DNA of 64,000 bases from Deltaproteobacteria bacterium UBA5205 (GCA_002412715.1 DHVP01000004.1:162361-226360), one strand, 5' to 3'; positions 6,386-15,522 are shown, numbered from the stretch's first letter. Made by a program: numbers and translations. Notes: generated by a model not told the origin, from the letters alone.

Positions 6386-7993
6386 ATGTTAAGCTCATTC
6401 TTTTCAGGCATTAGCGGTCTTATAGCGAACAGCTCATCCATCAACGTTGTGGGCAACAATATCGCGAATGTCAATACCGTCGGTTTCAAGGGGAGCAGGG
6501 CGACCTTTGAAGATGTCCTGTACCAGTCGATCAACGGGACCTCCGGCACGAGCCAGGTCGGCAGGGGCACCGCGCTGAGTTCCGTCGATACATCCTTCGG
6601 CCAGGGTAGTTTCGAAAGCACGAGCGAATCCACGGATCTCGCCATCGGCGGCAAGGGTTTCTTCATCGTACGGTCCGCCGAGGCGCAGACCAATTACTAT
6701 ACGAGAGCGGGTCAATTCCGGTTCGACAGCGACGGCTACATGACGAACCCGGCCGGAGATATCCTCCAGGGCAGGCAGATAGACCGGACGACAAATGCGC
6801 CCTTCGGTGTTGACACGGACATCATCATATCCCAGGCTCCGAGCGAACCGAGGGCAACTGAATTTATAGGAATGAATGTCAACCTCCAGTCCAATTCAAC
6901 CGTAGCGGGGAACCTGGGAAGCTTAAGCGGCGTGGCCAACAGCAGTGTTACGGCCGTGGAGATCAGCGATGGCAAATACCCCAGGGCGGGCAACTACACG
7001 ATATCCTATGCCGCTCCTGTGGCCCCTGCCGTCCAGGGAACACTGACCGTAACGGTGGCGCACACGGATCCCACGGGTGCGCTCACGGGGACTTCCTCAA
7101 CGTACACGGCCCTCGTCGATGCTGGGACGACATACACCAATCTGGGAGGTTCGGGACTCGATATAACGACCGATGCCGCCCTTGTAGGCGGTGCGTCAAG
7201 GACAATAAGCTTTCAGGGATTTTCTACCGACTACGTGAGCGCAACCCGGAACCCGACGACGACATCCAATTATTCATCGTCGGTTACTGCATATGACTCC
7301 CTGGGTCAACCTCATGTCGTGACGGTTTACTTCCGCAAGTCCTACGAGACGACCGTACCGCAGACCAGCGTCTGGGAATGGATGGCCCACCTCGACGCGG
7401 CCGATTCGTCAACCGGCGCCAACGACCTCGCAGGTTGGGGGACACTCACCTTCAACAATAACGGTGCATTGACAGCCGGAGGGAGTGCTACAAGCGTTTC
7501 CTTCGATTTCTCCCAGGGGGCCAATCCGGGCCAGGCGATAGATATGGTCTTCGGTTCGGGATCGGGCGGTGGCACCACGACCCAGTACCCCATCGCCTCG
7601 ACAACGAACTTTCAGACCCAGGACGGTTATCCCCCCGGTGTTCTCCAGAACGTGACGGTAAGCGCTGAAGGCGTCATTTCCGGCCATTACTCCAACGGTC
7701 AGATCCTGAACCTTTACCAGCTCACCCTGGCGAATTTCAACAACCCCAACGGATTGAAAAAGGAAGGAAGCAACCTCTATTCGGAGACGATCGAATCCGG
7801 TGTCGCCTATACCAACGCACCCGGTGAGGGAGGCCTCGGCAAGATCAGCGCAAACTCTCTTGAACAGTCCAACGTTGACCTGGCCACAGAGTTCGTCAAG
7901 ATGATCATCGCCCAGAGGGGTTACCAGGCAAACTCCCGCGTCATCACAACCACCGACGAGGTTTTGCAGGAATTGATGAATATTAAAAGATAG
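6386..7993 (+). CDS. flgE: Flagellar hook protein FlgE
   Basis: FlgE is the hook subunit. The N-terminus (LSSFFSGISGLIANSSSINV) and the following VGNNIANVNTVGFKGSR are the rod/hook-family signature. The C-terminal helix (SNVDLATEFVKMIIAQRGYQ) is the matching heptad pair. With 535 residues it is longer than the enterobacterial protein (about 400); the extra residues lie in the variable Thr/Ser/Gly-rich surface domains in the middle. The ATG follows AGAGGAGG. The stop is directly followed by the second composite repeat region. FlgF or FlgG are less likely because both are near 250 residues. Confidence 0.94.
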   Translation: MLSSFFSGISGLIANSSSINVVGNNIANVNTVGFKGSRATFEDVLYQSINGTSGTSQVGRGTALSSVDTSFGQGSFESTSESTDLAIGGKGFFIVRSAEAQTNYYTRAGQFRFDSDGYMTNPAGDILQGRQIDRTTNAPFGVDTDIIISQAPSEPRATEFIGMNVNLQSNSTVAGNLGSLSGVANSSVTAVEISDGKYPRAGNYTISYAAPVAPAVQGTLTVTVAHTDPTGALTGTSSTYTALVDAGTTYTNLGGSGLDITTDAALVGGASRTISFQGFSTDYVSATRNPTTTSNYSSSVTAYDSLGQPHVVTVYFRKSYETTVPQTSVWEWMAHLDAADSSTGANDLAGWGTLTFNNNGALTAGGSATSVSFDFSQGANPGQAIDMVFGSGSGGGTTTQYPIASTTNFQTQDGYPPGVLQNVTVSAEGVISGHYSNGQILNLYQLTLANFNNPNGLKKEGSNLYSETIESGVAYTNAPGEGGLGKISANSLEQSNVDLATEFVKMIIAQRGYQANSRVITTTDEVLQELMNIKR

Positions 7994-8388
7994 GTAATAG
8001 GTAATAGGTGATAGGGAGTAGGGAGTAGGGCGGGGGTTGGGAGAGATTGAGGGGCTTCCGACCCCTGTAACGTTGTAAGAGTTGTGATCCTGCCGTGCAG
8101 TTTTTCAGGTGCGGCCTTCCACGTCAAACGAAATTCTCCCCTGTCACCGCGAGTCCTCTCCTCCCTCATTCCGGCGCAGGCCTGAGGAGGGTGCCGTTCT
8201 TCTGTCAATTCCCTGACGCGGCTTGCCGCGAAATAAAATCACGCATTATGACCGGGATGAGATATATTCGTCGATAATGAATAAAATCGACCGGTTGCAG
8301 GCATTTCCCCTGACCCATAACCCATAACCCATAACCCGTCTCCATTTGGCACACTTATTGCTTCTTCGTCTCCGCAAGGAGAATCCTG
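7994..8388. repeat. Composite repeat region B and fliL leader
   Basis: This 395-nt gap has no supportable gene. Right after the flgE stop there is a forward array (7994-8030: GTAATAGGTAATAGGTGATA followed by GGGAGTAGGGAGTAGGG). A decayed copy of the ATTCCGGC palindrome follows at 8166-8190. The inverted array TGACCCATAACCCATAACCC continues to 8338. Order and orientation match the fliI-fliJ gap, which suggests one element type present twice. The last 50 nt (8339-8388) hold a sigma-54 promoter and the ribosome site AAGGAGA of fliL. Confidence 0.6.
8346..8363 (+). promoter_or_regulatory. Sigma-54 promoter of the fliL operon
   Basis: TGGCAC (8347-8352), five bases, then TTGCTT (8358-8363) agrees with the -24/-12 consensus TGGCAC-N5-TTGCW at every position. 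Transcription would start near 8374, giving a leader of about 15 nt before fliL. Class II flagellar operons often use this promoter type. The enhancer-binding activator is not encoded in this window. Confidence 0.82.
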
Positions 8389-8925
8389 ATGGCCGAAGAT
8401 AGAAAAGAACAGATGGACCTCGAAGAGGTCGGGCAAAAGGAAGGGCAGGAAAAGCCTGTCAAGAAGAAAAGTAAATTCAAACTTATCCTCATCATAATCT
8501 TCTTTCTTATCGTTGCCGGCGGTGCCGGCGGTTACTTCATGTTCGGCAAGAAGGTCCTGGCCGGACTCGTAGGCAAACAAACCCATACGGCCGCGAAGGA
8601 AGCGGCGCCTAAAAAGGAGGCTGTGGGACCCATTCTCCAGCTGGAGCCCTTTGTCTTCAACCTTACCGGGAACCAGTCACGGTATGCAAAGGTATCCCTT
8701 GGCCTGGAAGTGAAGGACGTCAAGGCGATGGAAGAGACAAAGAAGATGATACCCCTGATTCGTGACAGGATACTCTTCATTTTTGGGACGAAGGCCGTGG
8801 AGGTGCTCATGGATGTGAACCAGCGGGAGGCCATAAAAAAAGAGGTCCATGCCAGCCTGAAGGCCGTCTTCAAGAACGATGGCGAACTGAAAGCTGTCTA
8901 TATAACGGACATTATAATCCAGTGA
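8389..8925 (+). CDS. fliL: Flagellar basal-body-associated protein FliL
   Basis: FliL is a single-pass inner-membrane protein that surrounds and supports the stator. The 178 residues comprise a charged cytoplasmic N-terminus (to about residue 27), one transmembrane helix (KLILIIIFFLIVAGGAGGYF) and a periplasmic domain. That domain has the conserved strand LEPFVFNLTG and ends in the family's short hydrophobic VYITDIIIQ. It is the first gene behind the sigma-54 promoter, and fliM follows after 7 nt. Length and layout are normal. Confidence 0.93.
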   Translation: MAEDRKEQMDLEEVGQKEGQEKPVKKKSKFKLILIIIFFLIVAGGAGGYFMFGKKVLAGLVGKQTHTAAKEAAPKKEAVGPILQLEPFVFNLTGNQSRYAKVSLGLEVKDVKAMEETKKMIPLIRDRILFIFGTKAVEVLMDVNQREAIKKEVHASLKAVFKNDGELKAVYITDIIIQ

Positions 8926-8932
8926 GGTAGTG

Positions 8933-9928
8933 ATGGAGCAGGTTCTTTCACAGGCGGAAATCGATGCGTTGCTCGGCGGCATATCGGAAGGCGAAATCCT
9001 GACGGAAGCGGCGCTGCCTGACGAACCTCTTGAGCAGGCCGTCGTCGAACAGAATCAGGTAACCGATTTTGATTTCATCCGTTTCACGAAGGGCAAAAAG
9101 GAAAGGCTCCCTGCGCTGGAGTTCATTTACGACAGGTTCTCGAAATCCTTCCGGTCGGCCCTTTCCCTTTTCATGGAGCGGGAGGTGGAAGTGGGTCCCG
9201 TGCCGGCGCAGTACGTGGAGTACAACGAATTCATAAAGACCCTTCCCCTGCCGACGAACATGAACATAGTCGTGACGGAGAACCTCAACGGGTTTTTTAT
9301 CGTCATCTTCGATGCAAAGCTCATCTTCAGTGTTCTGGAAACCGTTTTCGGCAGCGCCACTATATCCCCCGCCAGGATAGAGGGCAGGGAATTCACGAAG
9401 ATCGAGTTCAACGTCATCAAGAAGCTCATCGACCTTGTTTCCACGGAAATGGAAAAGGCCTGGGAACCCGTCTACGAGATACACTGCAAGTATTCCCGCT
9501 CTGAAATAAACCCCAACTATATCACCATGGTTGCAAAGGAAGAGACGGTGAACCTCAACGAATTCTCCATTGAGATCGGTGATATAACGAGCTGGATGAA
9601 GATCTGCATGCCCTATGGCGTTCTTGAGAGCATAAAGGGCTACCTCATCTCCACACCTTCCCGCGAAGACATGGAGATGAGGGGAAAATGGCTGGCCCGG
9701 ATGCGGGAACGCATCAACGAGATACCCATCGAGGTCAGCGCGATCCTGGGAAGAAAGAGCATATCCCTCCACGAATTCGCGGCGCTGAGCGCGGGGAACG
9801 TCATCATGGTCGATCGATATGTCAACGATGCCATCGACGTGGAGATCCACAAAAAGACGAAGTTCCGCGGAAAGATGGGCGTCTTCAAAGGCAGCAAGGC
9901 TGTCAGGGTTGACGAGATCACTCAATAA
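8933..9928 (+). CDS. fliM: Flagellar motor switch protein FliM
   Basis: FliM is the C-ring protein that binds phospho-CheY and sets rotation direction. The N-terminus MEQVLSQAEIDALLGGI is the typical CheY-binding peptide, followed by the CheC-like middle domain and a SpoA domain at the C-terminus (DVEIHKKTKFRGKMGVFKGS). A GTG lies just before the ATG, but the ATG at 8933 fits both the conserved start and the spacing from GAGG. The protein has 331 residues, the usual length. A 72-nt gap with a hairpin separates it from fliN. Confidence 0.96.
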   Translation: MEQVLSQAEIDALLGGISEGEILTEAALPDEPLEQAVVEQNQVTDFDFIRFTKGKKERLPALEFIYDRFSKSFRSALSLFMEREVEVGPVPAQYVEYNEFIKTLPLPTNMNIVVTENLNGFFIVIFDAKLIFSVLETVFGSATISPARIEGREFTKIEFNVIKKLIDLVSTEMEKAWEPVYEIHCKYSRSEINPNYITMVAKEETVNLNEFSIEIGDITSWMKICMPYGVLESIKGYLISTPSREDMEMRGKWLARMRERINEIPIEVSAILGRKSISLHEFAALSAGNVIMVDRYVNDAIDVEIHKKTKFRGKMGVFKGSKAVRVDEITQ

Positions 9929-9951
9929 AGACACAGAGGGCTGCACGCTTA

Positions 9952-9989
9952 GGTCCTCCCCCCGCGCTTTCGGCGGGGCAGGTGGGACC
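9952..9989 (+). other. Two-tier GC-rich hairpin before fliN
   Basis: GGTCC (9952-9956) pairs with GGACC (9985-9989), and inside it CCCCGC (9960-9965) pairs with GCGGGG (9973-9978) around GCTTTCG. No T-run follows, and the fliN ribosome site GGGGAGGA begins at the foot of the stem. It occupies one of the few gaps in an otherwise overlapping operon and may tune fliN translation or mRNA stability. Confidence 0.45.
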
Positions 9990-10000
9990 GGGGAGGAAGA

Positions 10001-10324
10001 ATGGAAGAACTTTTGAAGGAAGTACCTGCCGCCGCCACCAACGGCAGCGGGACGAAAAAATTCGAGATGAATATCGACAGTCTTCTCGATATCTCCGTGG
10101 AAATCTCGGTGGAGATAGGCCGGACGAAGCTCACCATAGGCGAACTCCTCGCCCTGTCCAAGGGTTCGATCATCGAACTCAACAGGATAGCCGGTGAGTC
10201 CGTGGATATCTACGTCAACGACAAGCTTCTCGGCAAGGGCGAGATTGTCCTCGTCAACGAGAGGCTCGGAGTGAGGATCATGGAGATCCTGACCCCGAAG
10301 GAACGAGTTCAGGAGCTTGGTTGA
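10001..10324 (+). CDS. fliN: Flagellar motor switch protein FliN
   Basis: FliN forms the bottom of the C-ring and docks the FliH-FliI export complex. The 107-residue protein has a short variable head and a complete SpoA domain. Visible signatures are LLDISVEISVEIGRTKLTIG, the LSKGSIIELNRIAGESVDIY strand pair and the LGKGEIVLVNERLGVRI end, which are nearly invariant in the family. A good ribosome site (GGGGAGGA) precedes the ATG. Its TGA overlaps the fliO ATG (TGATG). Confidence 0.97.
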   Translation: MEELLKEVPAAATNGSGTKKFEMNIDSLLDISVEISVEIGRTKLTIGELLALSKGSIIELNRIAGESVDIYVNDKLLGKGEIVLVNERLGVRIMEILTPKERVQELG

Positions 10325-10599
10325 TGGATACGTACCTCGGCATTATCAAGGTCGTCTTCATCATGGCCGCTCTGATAGCGGGCATCTACCTTCTCTCCCG
10401 GTACGCCGGGAAGCTGAACCTCAGGTTCAAGCCGAAGGGTGCCGCCGACTACGGCCTGAAGAAGGTGGACACGATATACCTTGCACCCCGGAAGTTCATA
10501 TCCGTGGTCGAGGTCAGGGACCATGTCCTGGTGATCGGTGCCGGGGAAAAGGAGATCTCTCTTCTCGCGAAGTGGCGTAAAGAGGGGGCCAATTCATGA
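10324..10599 (+). CDS. fliO: Flagellar biosynthesis protein FliO
   Basis: FliO is a small membrane protein that helps assemble the FliP ring of the export gate. The 91 residues begin with one transmembrane helix (IIKVVFIMAALIAGIYLLSR) followed by a basic cytoplasmic domain (KVDTIYLAPRKFISVVEV, then VLVIGAGEKEISLLAKW), which is the usual FliO layout. The ATG overlaps the fliN stop; the TTG one codon earlier is less likely. Its end overlaps fliP by ATGA. Position between fliN and fliP makes the assignment firm despite low sequence conservation. Confidence 0.9.
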   Translation: MDTYLGIIKVVFIMAALIAGIYLLSRYAGKLNLRFKPKGAADYGLKKVDTIYLAPRKFISVVEVRDHVLVIGAGEKEISLLAKWRKEGANS

Positions 10600-11342
10600 A
10601 ATACCTCGTTGTTTTCTGTCTCGTGCTTTCCTTCGTAGCTTTACCGGCCGTCGTTTCCGCGAAGGCAGACAAGGCCGCGGCGGGTACCAACATTCTTAAC
10701 GCCCTCGTCGGTGCCGACGGCGGCAGGAATCTCATCAACATCGTCATCGTACTGACAGTACTTGCCTTTGCCCCGGCAATCCTCCTTCTCATGAGTTCTT
10801 TTACGCGAATCATCATAGTCCTGTCCTTTTTGCGTCAGGCGATGGGTATACAGCAGCTCCCGCCGAACCAGGTGGTCGTCGGTCTTTCGCTCTTCCTTAC
10901 CCTCTTCGTCATGGGGCCGACGTACGACAAGATCAATGATGCTGCCCTGAAACCCTACCTTGCCAACAAAATCGGGTTCGAGGAGTTTATGGACAAGTCC
11001 TCAGTCGAGCTGAGCACTTTCATGCTCAAGTACACGAAGGAGAAGGACCTTGCCCTCTTTATAAACATCGCGAAGCTCAAAAGGCCGGAGGGCCCGAAAG
11101 ACCTTCCTCTCAAGGTCATCGTCCCAGCCTTTGCCATAAGTGAGTTGAAGCGGGCATTCCAGATCGGGTTCCTCCTGTACATACCCTTTCTCATGATAGA
11201 TATGGTCGTAGCGAGCGTCCTTTTGTCGGCGGGTATGATGATGCTTCCTCCCATCTTCATATCCCTGCCCTTTAAAGTCATGCTCTTTGTCCTTGTAGAC
11301 GGATGGAATCTCCTCGTGGGGTCCATTATAAAAGGTTTTTGA
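10596..11342 (+). CDS. fliP: Flagellar export gate protein FliP
   Basis: FliP forms the pentameric core of the flagellar export gate. The 248-residue protein starts with a cleavable signal peptide (YLVVFCLVLSFVALPAVVSA), then shows the family signatures FAPAILLLMSSFTRIIIVLS and LRQAMGIQQLPPNQVVVGLS, and ends in PPIFISLPFKVMLFVLVDGW. Four transmembrane segments are visible. It is translated by overlap with fliO and followed by fliQ 11 nt later. All expected conserved blocks are present. Confidence 0.97.
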   Translation: MKYLVVFCLVLSFVALPAVVSAKADKAAAGTNILNALVGADGGRNLINIVIVLTVLAFAPAILLLMSSFTRIIIVLSFLRQAMGIQQLPPNQVVVGLSLFLTLFVMGPTYDKINDAALKPYLANKIGFEEFMDKSSVELSTFMLKYTKEKDLALFINIAKLKRPEGPKDLPLKVIVPAFAISELKRAFQIGFLLYIPFLMIDMVVASVLLSAGMMMLPPIFISLPFKVMLFVLVDGWNLLVGSIIKGF

Positions 11343-11353
11343 TAGGAGACAGT

Positions 11354-11623
11354 ATGAGCCAGGACCTTGTTATCCAGATATTCAGAGACTTTCTCAAATC
11401 GACTCTCGTCCTCATGTCGCCGCTTCTTCTGGCGTCCATCGTGGTGGGTCTCATCGTGAGCGTATTTCAGGCGGCCACGCAGATCCATGAGATGACGCTG
11501 GTCTTTGTCCCGAAGATCCTCGTCATATCCGTCTGCCTTATCGTTCTTTTTCCCTGGATGATGAATTTCGCGATTTCCTTCACGGTGAATATCATCAGCA
11601 ACATACCATTGTACGTGAGATAG
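11354..11623 (+). CDS. fliQ: Flagellar export gate protein FliQ
   Basis: FliQ is the small two-helix subunit of the export gate. The 89 residues contain two hydrophobic hairpins (LVLMSPLLLASIVVGLIVSV and ILVISVCLIVLFPWMMNF) separated by the conserved FQAATQIHEMTLVFVPKI. The ATG at 11354 is preceded by TAGGAGA; the frame is open further upstream, but that extension would overlap fliP and lacks family similarity. fliR starts on the base after the stop. Confidence 0.96.
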   Translation: MSQDLVIQIFRDFLKSTLVLMSPLLLASIVVGLIVSVFQAATQIHEMTLVFVPKILVISVCLIVLFPWMMNFAISFTVNIISNIPLYVR

Positions 11624-12397
11624 ATGACGAATATAGCCATCACATTTGAAATGCAGAAATTCCTCCTCGTTTTTTTCAGGGTTGCGTCGATGCTTTTCAT
11701 GATACCTCTGTTCGCTTCGCGGTCGGTCTCTGCCATATTCAAAGGCGGTCTGGCGCTCATGATCACCTACCTGCTCTACGATCTTGCGAAGACGAATGTT
11801 GTTGCCCGGCCGGATTCATTCGTTCTGTTCATCCTGTGCGCAAAGGAGATATTCATCGGGGCGACGATCGGTTTCATCGTCCGGCTCGTGTTTGTTTCGG
11901 CCAGCATGTCCGGTGAGATCATATCCTTGCAGGCAGGCTTGTCCTTCGCCCGTTTCATGGACCCCTACTCCATGTCGCAGGTGTCCGTCCTGGAACAGAT
12001 CAAGAACCTGATAGCCCTTCTCATATTTTTTGTCATCGACGCACACCACATGCTGATCAGGGGGATTGCCTACAGCCTTCGGGAAGTGCCCGTAGGCGCC
12101 GTTGCCCTGAACTCGTCCCTGGCGGGATACCTGGTCACCGCGACGGGAAATATATTCGGAGCGGCCTTCAGGATAGGGGCCCCCATCATTGTGACGCTCT
12201 TTCTCGTGGAACTGGCCTTCGGTGTCCTCTCCCGGATGATCCCCCAGGCGAATGTTTTCGTCGACGCCATTCCCGTGAAGATACTCATAACGGTACTGAT
12301 GCTCGGCCTGTCGCTGGGCTACATCGTGCCGAGCATTAGCGCCCTCTTCAGGGGGCTTGAAACCGATCTTATCCGGGCGATCCGGATGATGGGATAG
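11624..12397 (+). CDS. fliR: Flagellar export gate protein FliR
   Basis: FliR completes the FliP-FliQ-FliR gate through which substrates leave the cytoplasm. The 257-residue protein has about six hydrophobic segments and typical blocks such as FFRVASMLFMIPLF near the start and LEQIKNLIALLIFFVIDAHH in the middle. The SRMIPQANVF motif that contacts FlhB is at about residues 204-213. The ATG directly follows the fliQ stop, and flhB begins 3 nt after its own stop. Length and order are standard. Confidence 0.95.
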   Translation: MTNIAITFEMQKFLLVFFRVASMLFMIPLFASRSVSAIFKGGLALMITYLLYDLAKTNVVARPDSFVLFILCAKEIFIGATIGFIVRLVFVSASMSGEIISLQAGLSFARFMDPYSMSQVSVLEQIKNLIALLIFFVIDAHHMLIRGIAYSLREVPVGAVALNSSLAGYLVTATGNIFGAAFRIGAPIIVTLFLVELAFGVLSRMIPQANVFVDAIPVKILITVLMLGLSLGYIVPSISALFRGLETDLIRAIRMMG

Positions 12398-12400
12398 GAC

Positions 12401-13465
12401 ATGTCGGAAAGTTTTCAGGAAAAGACGGAGCAGCCAACCGAAAAACGGCTGGATGATGCCCGGAAAAAAGGGAAGGTGGCGGTTTCCCGCGAGATCAACA
12501 CCTCCGTCGTCATACTTTTTTCCACCATCTTTCTGTATTTCATGGTTTCCAAAGGCTTCCAGGAGATGTTCAAGGTCTACGCGAATTTCGCGCGAAACGC
12601 CAATATGGATATAGGGCCGGGCAACATGCACGACATCGTTATCTTCGGCGTCACCCGATGGTGGTACATCGTGGTGCCCGTATTCGGCATCGTGATGATC
12701 CTCGGGCTTGCCGGTAGCATCCTGCAGTCTGGATTCATGTGGAGTTCCGAGGCCCTGAAATTCGACGCCAACAAGCTCAACCCCATGCAGGGCATAAAAA
12801 ACCTGGTATCGAAAAAATCCTTCGTGGAGCTTCTGAAGTCGGTCATCAAGATCGTCCTTCTCGCTTACGTGGCGCGCAATCTCATCATGAGCCAGATGCC
12901 CGTTATCTTCGGTCTTTCCGGACAGGACACGGGCACCATCGTCAGGTATCTCGGAGAGACATCGTTCAGTCTGACCGTCAAGATCGGTATCGTCTTCCTC
13001 TTTCTGGCGGCCCTGGATTTTGCCTATCAAAAGTGGGACTACAGGAAATCCATGATGATGACCATGCAGGAGGTCAAGGAGGAGCACAAGGAGCGCGAGG
13101 GCAACCCTCTCGTCAAGTCCAGGATCAGGAGCCTCCAGCGCGAAATGGCACGTCACAGGATGATGGAGGACGTCAAGACCGCCGACGTGATCGTAACCAA
13201 CCCGACGCACTTCGCCGTTGCCCTGAAATATTCCGCGCATGAAATGCCCGCACCGAAGGTCGTGGCCAAGGGTCAGGGGTTTGTGGCCTTGAGGATCAAA
13301 GAAACGGCAGCGAAGTATCGCGTGCCCCTTGTCGAGAATAAACCGCTGGCGCAGGGCCTCTATCATGCGGTGAACGTCGGCGATTTCATACCGGAAAAAT
13401 TCTATCTCATCGTGGCTGAACTTCTGGCCGGCATCTTCAGAAGAAAAGGGAAGGGGATCCTGTAA
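12401..13465 (+). CDS. flhB: Flagellar export specificity switch protein FlhB
   Basis: FlhB sets export substrate specificity and self-cleaves in its cytoplasmic domain. The 354-residue protein opens with the hallmark EKTEQPTEKRLDDARKKG, has four transmembrane helices, and carries the autocleavage motif NPTH at residues 267-270, so cleavage between Asn267 and Pro268 is expected. The residues after it (FAVALKY, then PAPKVVAKG) match the family. The stop overlaps the flhA ATG (TAATG). FliK, encoded in this cluster, is its switching partner. Confidence 0.97.
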   Translation: MSESFQEKTEQPTEKRLDDARKKGKVAVSREINTSVVILFSTIFLYFMVSKGFQEMFKVYANFARNANMDIGPGNMHDIVIFGVTRWWYIVVPVFGIVMILGLAGSILQSGFMWSSEALKFDANKLNPMQGIKNLVSKKSFVELLKSVIKIVLLAYVARNLIMSQMPVIFGLSGQDTGTIVRYLGETSFSLTVKIGIVFLFLAALDFAYQKWDYRKSMMMTMQEVKEEHKEREGNPLVKSRIRSLQREMARHRMMEDVKTADVIVTNPTHFAVALKYSAHEMPAPKVVAKGQGFVALRIKETAAKYRVPLVENKPLAQGLYHAVNVGDFIPEKFYLIVAELLAGIFRRKGKGIL

Positions 13466-15522
13466 TGGGCACAATGGTAGCGAGCCTCAAAAGCAAGGCC
13501 GATATCCTCGTCGCCGTAAGCGTCGTCTTCGTGATCATGATCATGATCGTCCCTCTCAACAGTTTCTTCATCGACATGTTCCTGTCGATGAGCATCTCCG
13601 TCTCACTTCTGATCCTCTTCATCTCCATGTATATAAAGAAGCCCCTAGATTTCTCCGTCTTTCCGTCGGTGCTTCTGATCGTGACGCTCTTTCGCCTCTC
13701 CCTCAACATCGCCTCGACGCGGCTCATCCTCGTTCACGGAGACGAGGGATCCCAGGCGGCGGGGCAGATCATCAAGGGCTTCGGCACCTTTATCGTAGGC
13801 GGCAACTATGTCGTTGGAGCCGTTGTTTTTCTCATCCTCATGATCATCAACTTCGTCGTCATCACGAAGGGCGCCGGAAGGGTTGCCGAGGTCGCCGCGC
13901 GCTTCACCCTCGATGCTATGCCGGGAAAACAGATGAGCATCGATGCCGATCTCAACGCCGGCCTCATCGACGATGCGGCGGCGCGCAAGCGCAGGGAGCG
14001 GGTGGAAATGGAGGCCGACTTCTACGGCGCCATGGACGGATCGAGCAAGTTTGTCCGCGGTGACGCGATCGCAGGGATCATTATCATCTTCGTGAATATT
14101 ATCGGCGGATTGGTCATCGGAGTCGTCCAGAAGGGGATGAACATCAACGACGCCCTGTCGGTCTATACACTTCTGACGATCGGTGAGGGGCTTGTGGCCC
14201 AGATCCCCGCTCTTCTCACATCCACCGCGGCGGGCATTATAGTCACCCGGGCGGCAAGCGAATCAAACCTGGGAAGCGATGTGGTCTCCCAGCTCTTTAC
14301 CCAGCCGAAGGCCCTCGCTCTTGCCTCCTTTGTCATCCTGTCGATAGGCATGGTCCCGGGCATTCCGCTGGTACCTTTTCTTATCCTCTCATCCATTACG
14401 TACGGCATCGGCCAGGTCATGAAGAAGGGTCCCGAGGAAGAACTTCCGGCCGTCCCCGACGTTGCGTCGGAATCGAAGGAGAGAGGGGAGACCATAGCGC
14501 CCCTCGAGATACTCGAGGTCGAGATCGGCTACGGCCTCATACCGATCGTAGACGCGGAGCAGAGTGGCGAGCTTCTCGACAAGATCAGAGCCATCCGCAA
14601 GCAGATAGCGGTCGAGCTGGGCATTGTGGTGCCGCCCATGAAACTCAGGGACAACCTGCAGCTCGGGGCCTCCGAGTACGTTATGCTTCTCAAGGGGATC
14701 GAGATGGGCCGAGGCAGCCTGGTATCGGGCAGTCTCCTGGCCATGGGGCCGGAGGGGAAGGACAGGCCGGCGGACGGCATCCCCACGAAAGAACCCGTTT
14801 TCAATCTCGATGCCTACTGGATAGCCGAAAAGGACCGCGAGACTTACATAGGCGAAGGCTTCACCGTTGTCGACCATGCCACGGTCATGGCCACGCACCT
14901 TACCGAACTCGTAAGGAACAACGCCCATGAACTCCTGACACGACAGGAAACCCAGAAGCTTATCGACAATGTCGCCCCGACCCACCAGAAGGTGATCGAG
15001 GAGATCTCCCAGAACCAGGTCAACGTCGGTGTCGTTCAGAAGGTCCTCCAGAGCCTCCTGCGCGAGCAGGTGTCGATCCGGGACCTGATCACGATCCTGG
15101 AGGCGATCGCCGACGCCTCGTCGTCAACGAAAGACCCCGATGTCATCACCGAATACGTGCGTCAGCGAATGGCCAGAAGCATTCTCAAGCCCTACCTGGT
15201 GGACGGGATCCTCAATATCCATATCCTCGAAAAGACGCTTGAAGAGAAACTTCTCAGCAGCATTCAGCCGACAGACCAGGGTACGGTCCTTGCACTCGAC
15301 CTTACCTTCAGTCAGAAGATAATAGAAAAGATAGGCAATGAGGCGAAGAAGGCCATGCTTCAGAATTACCAGCCCGTTCTTCTCGTCCATCCGATCTTGC
15401 GGGGACGATTGAGGAGGTTCCTCGATCGTTACATCCAGGGAATAACCGTCATCTCTCATAATGAGATACCACCTCAGATAAGGATCCAATCAGTGGGGGT
15501 CATAAGAATAAATGAAGGTTAA
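13465..15522 (+). CDS. flhA: Flagellar export gate protein FlhA
   Basis: FlhA forms the nonameric ring beneath the export gate and uses proton flow. The 685-residue protein has about eight N-terminal transmembrane helices, the conserved FHIPEP-type loop (VVFLILMIINFVVITKGAGR, then EVAARFTLDAMPGKQMSID) and a large cytoplasmic domain from about residue 330. That domain includes the LGIVVPPMKLRDN block. The ATG shares a base with the flhB stop, and the end overlaps flhF by 11 nt. All blocks look intact. Confidence 0.97.
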   Translation: MGTMVASLKSKADILVAVSVVFVIMIMIVPLNSFFIDMFLSMSISVSLLILFISMYIKKPLDFSVFPSVLLIVTLFRLSLNIASTRLILVHGDEGSQAAGQIIKGFGTFIVGGNYVVGAVVFLILMIINFVVITKGAGRVAEVAARFTLDAMPGKQMSIDADLNAGLIDDAAARKRRERVEMEADFYGAMDGSSKFVRGDAIAGIIIIFVNIIGGLVIGVVQKGMNINDALSVYTLLTIGEGLVAQIPALLTSTAAGIIVTRAASESNLGSDVVSQLFTQPKALALASFVILSIGMVPGIPLVPFLILSSITYGIGQVMKKGPEEELPAVPDVASESKERGETIAPLEILEVEIGYGLIPIVDAEQSGELLDKIRAIRKQIAVELGIVVPPMKLRDNLQLGASEYVMLLKGIEMGRGSLVSGSLLAMGPEGKDRPADGIPTKEPVFNLDAYWIAEKDRETYIGEGFTVVDHATVMATHLTELVRNNAHELLTRQETQKLIDNVAPTHQKVIEEISQNQVNVGVVQKVLQSLLREQVSIRDLITILEAIADASSSTKDPDVITEYVRQRMARSILKPYLVDGILNIHILEKTLEEKLLSSIQPTDQGTVLALDLTFSQKIIEKIGNEAKKAMLQNYQPVLLVHPILRGRLRRFLDRYIQGITVISHNEIPPQIRIQSVGVIRINEG

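Noticed and set aside
7994..8338. The repeated arrays as a CRISPR array
   Set aside because: Units are short, degenerate and contiguous, without spacers of constant length or cas genes.
11816..13474. A 552-codon open frame on the minus strand opposite fliR and flhB
   Set aside because: It is a shadow of the codon bias of the plus-strand genes, His/Asp/Gly-rich, with no start context or domain. The plus-strand genes are certain.
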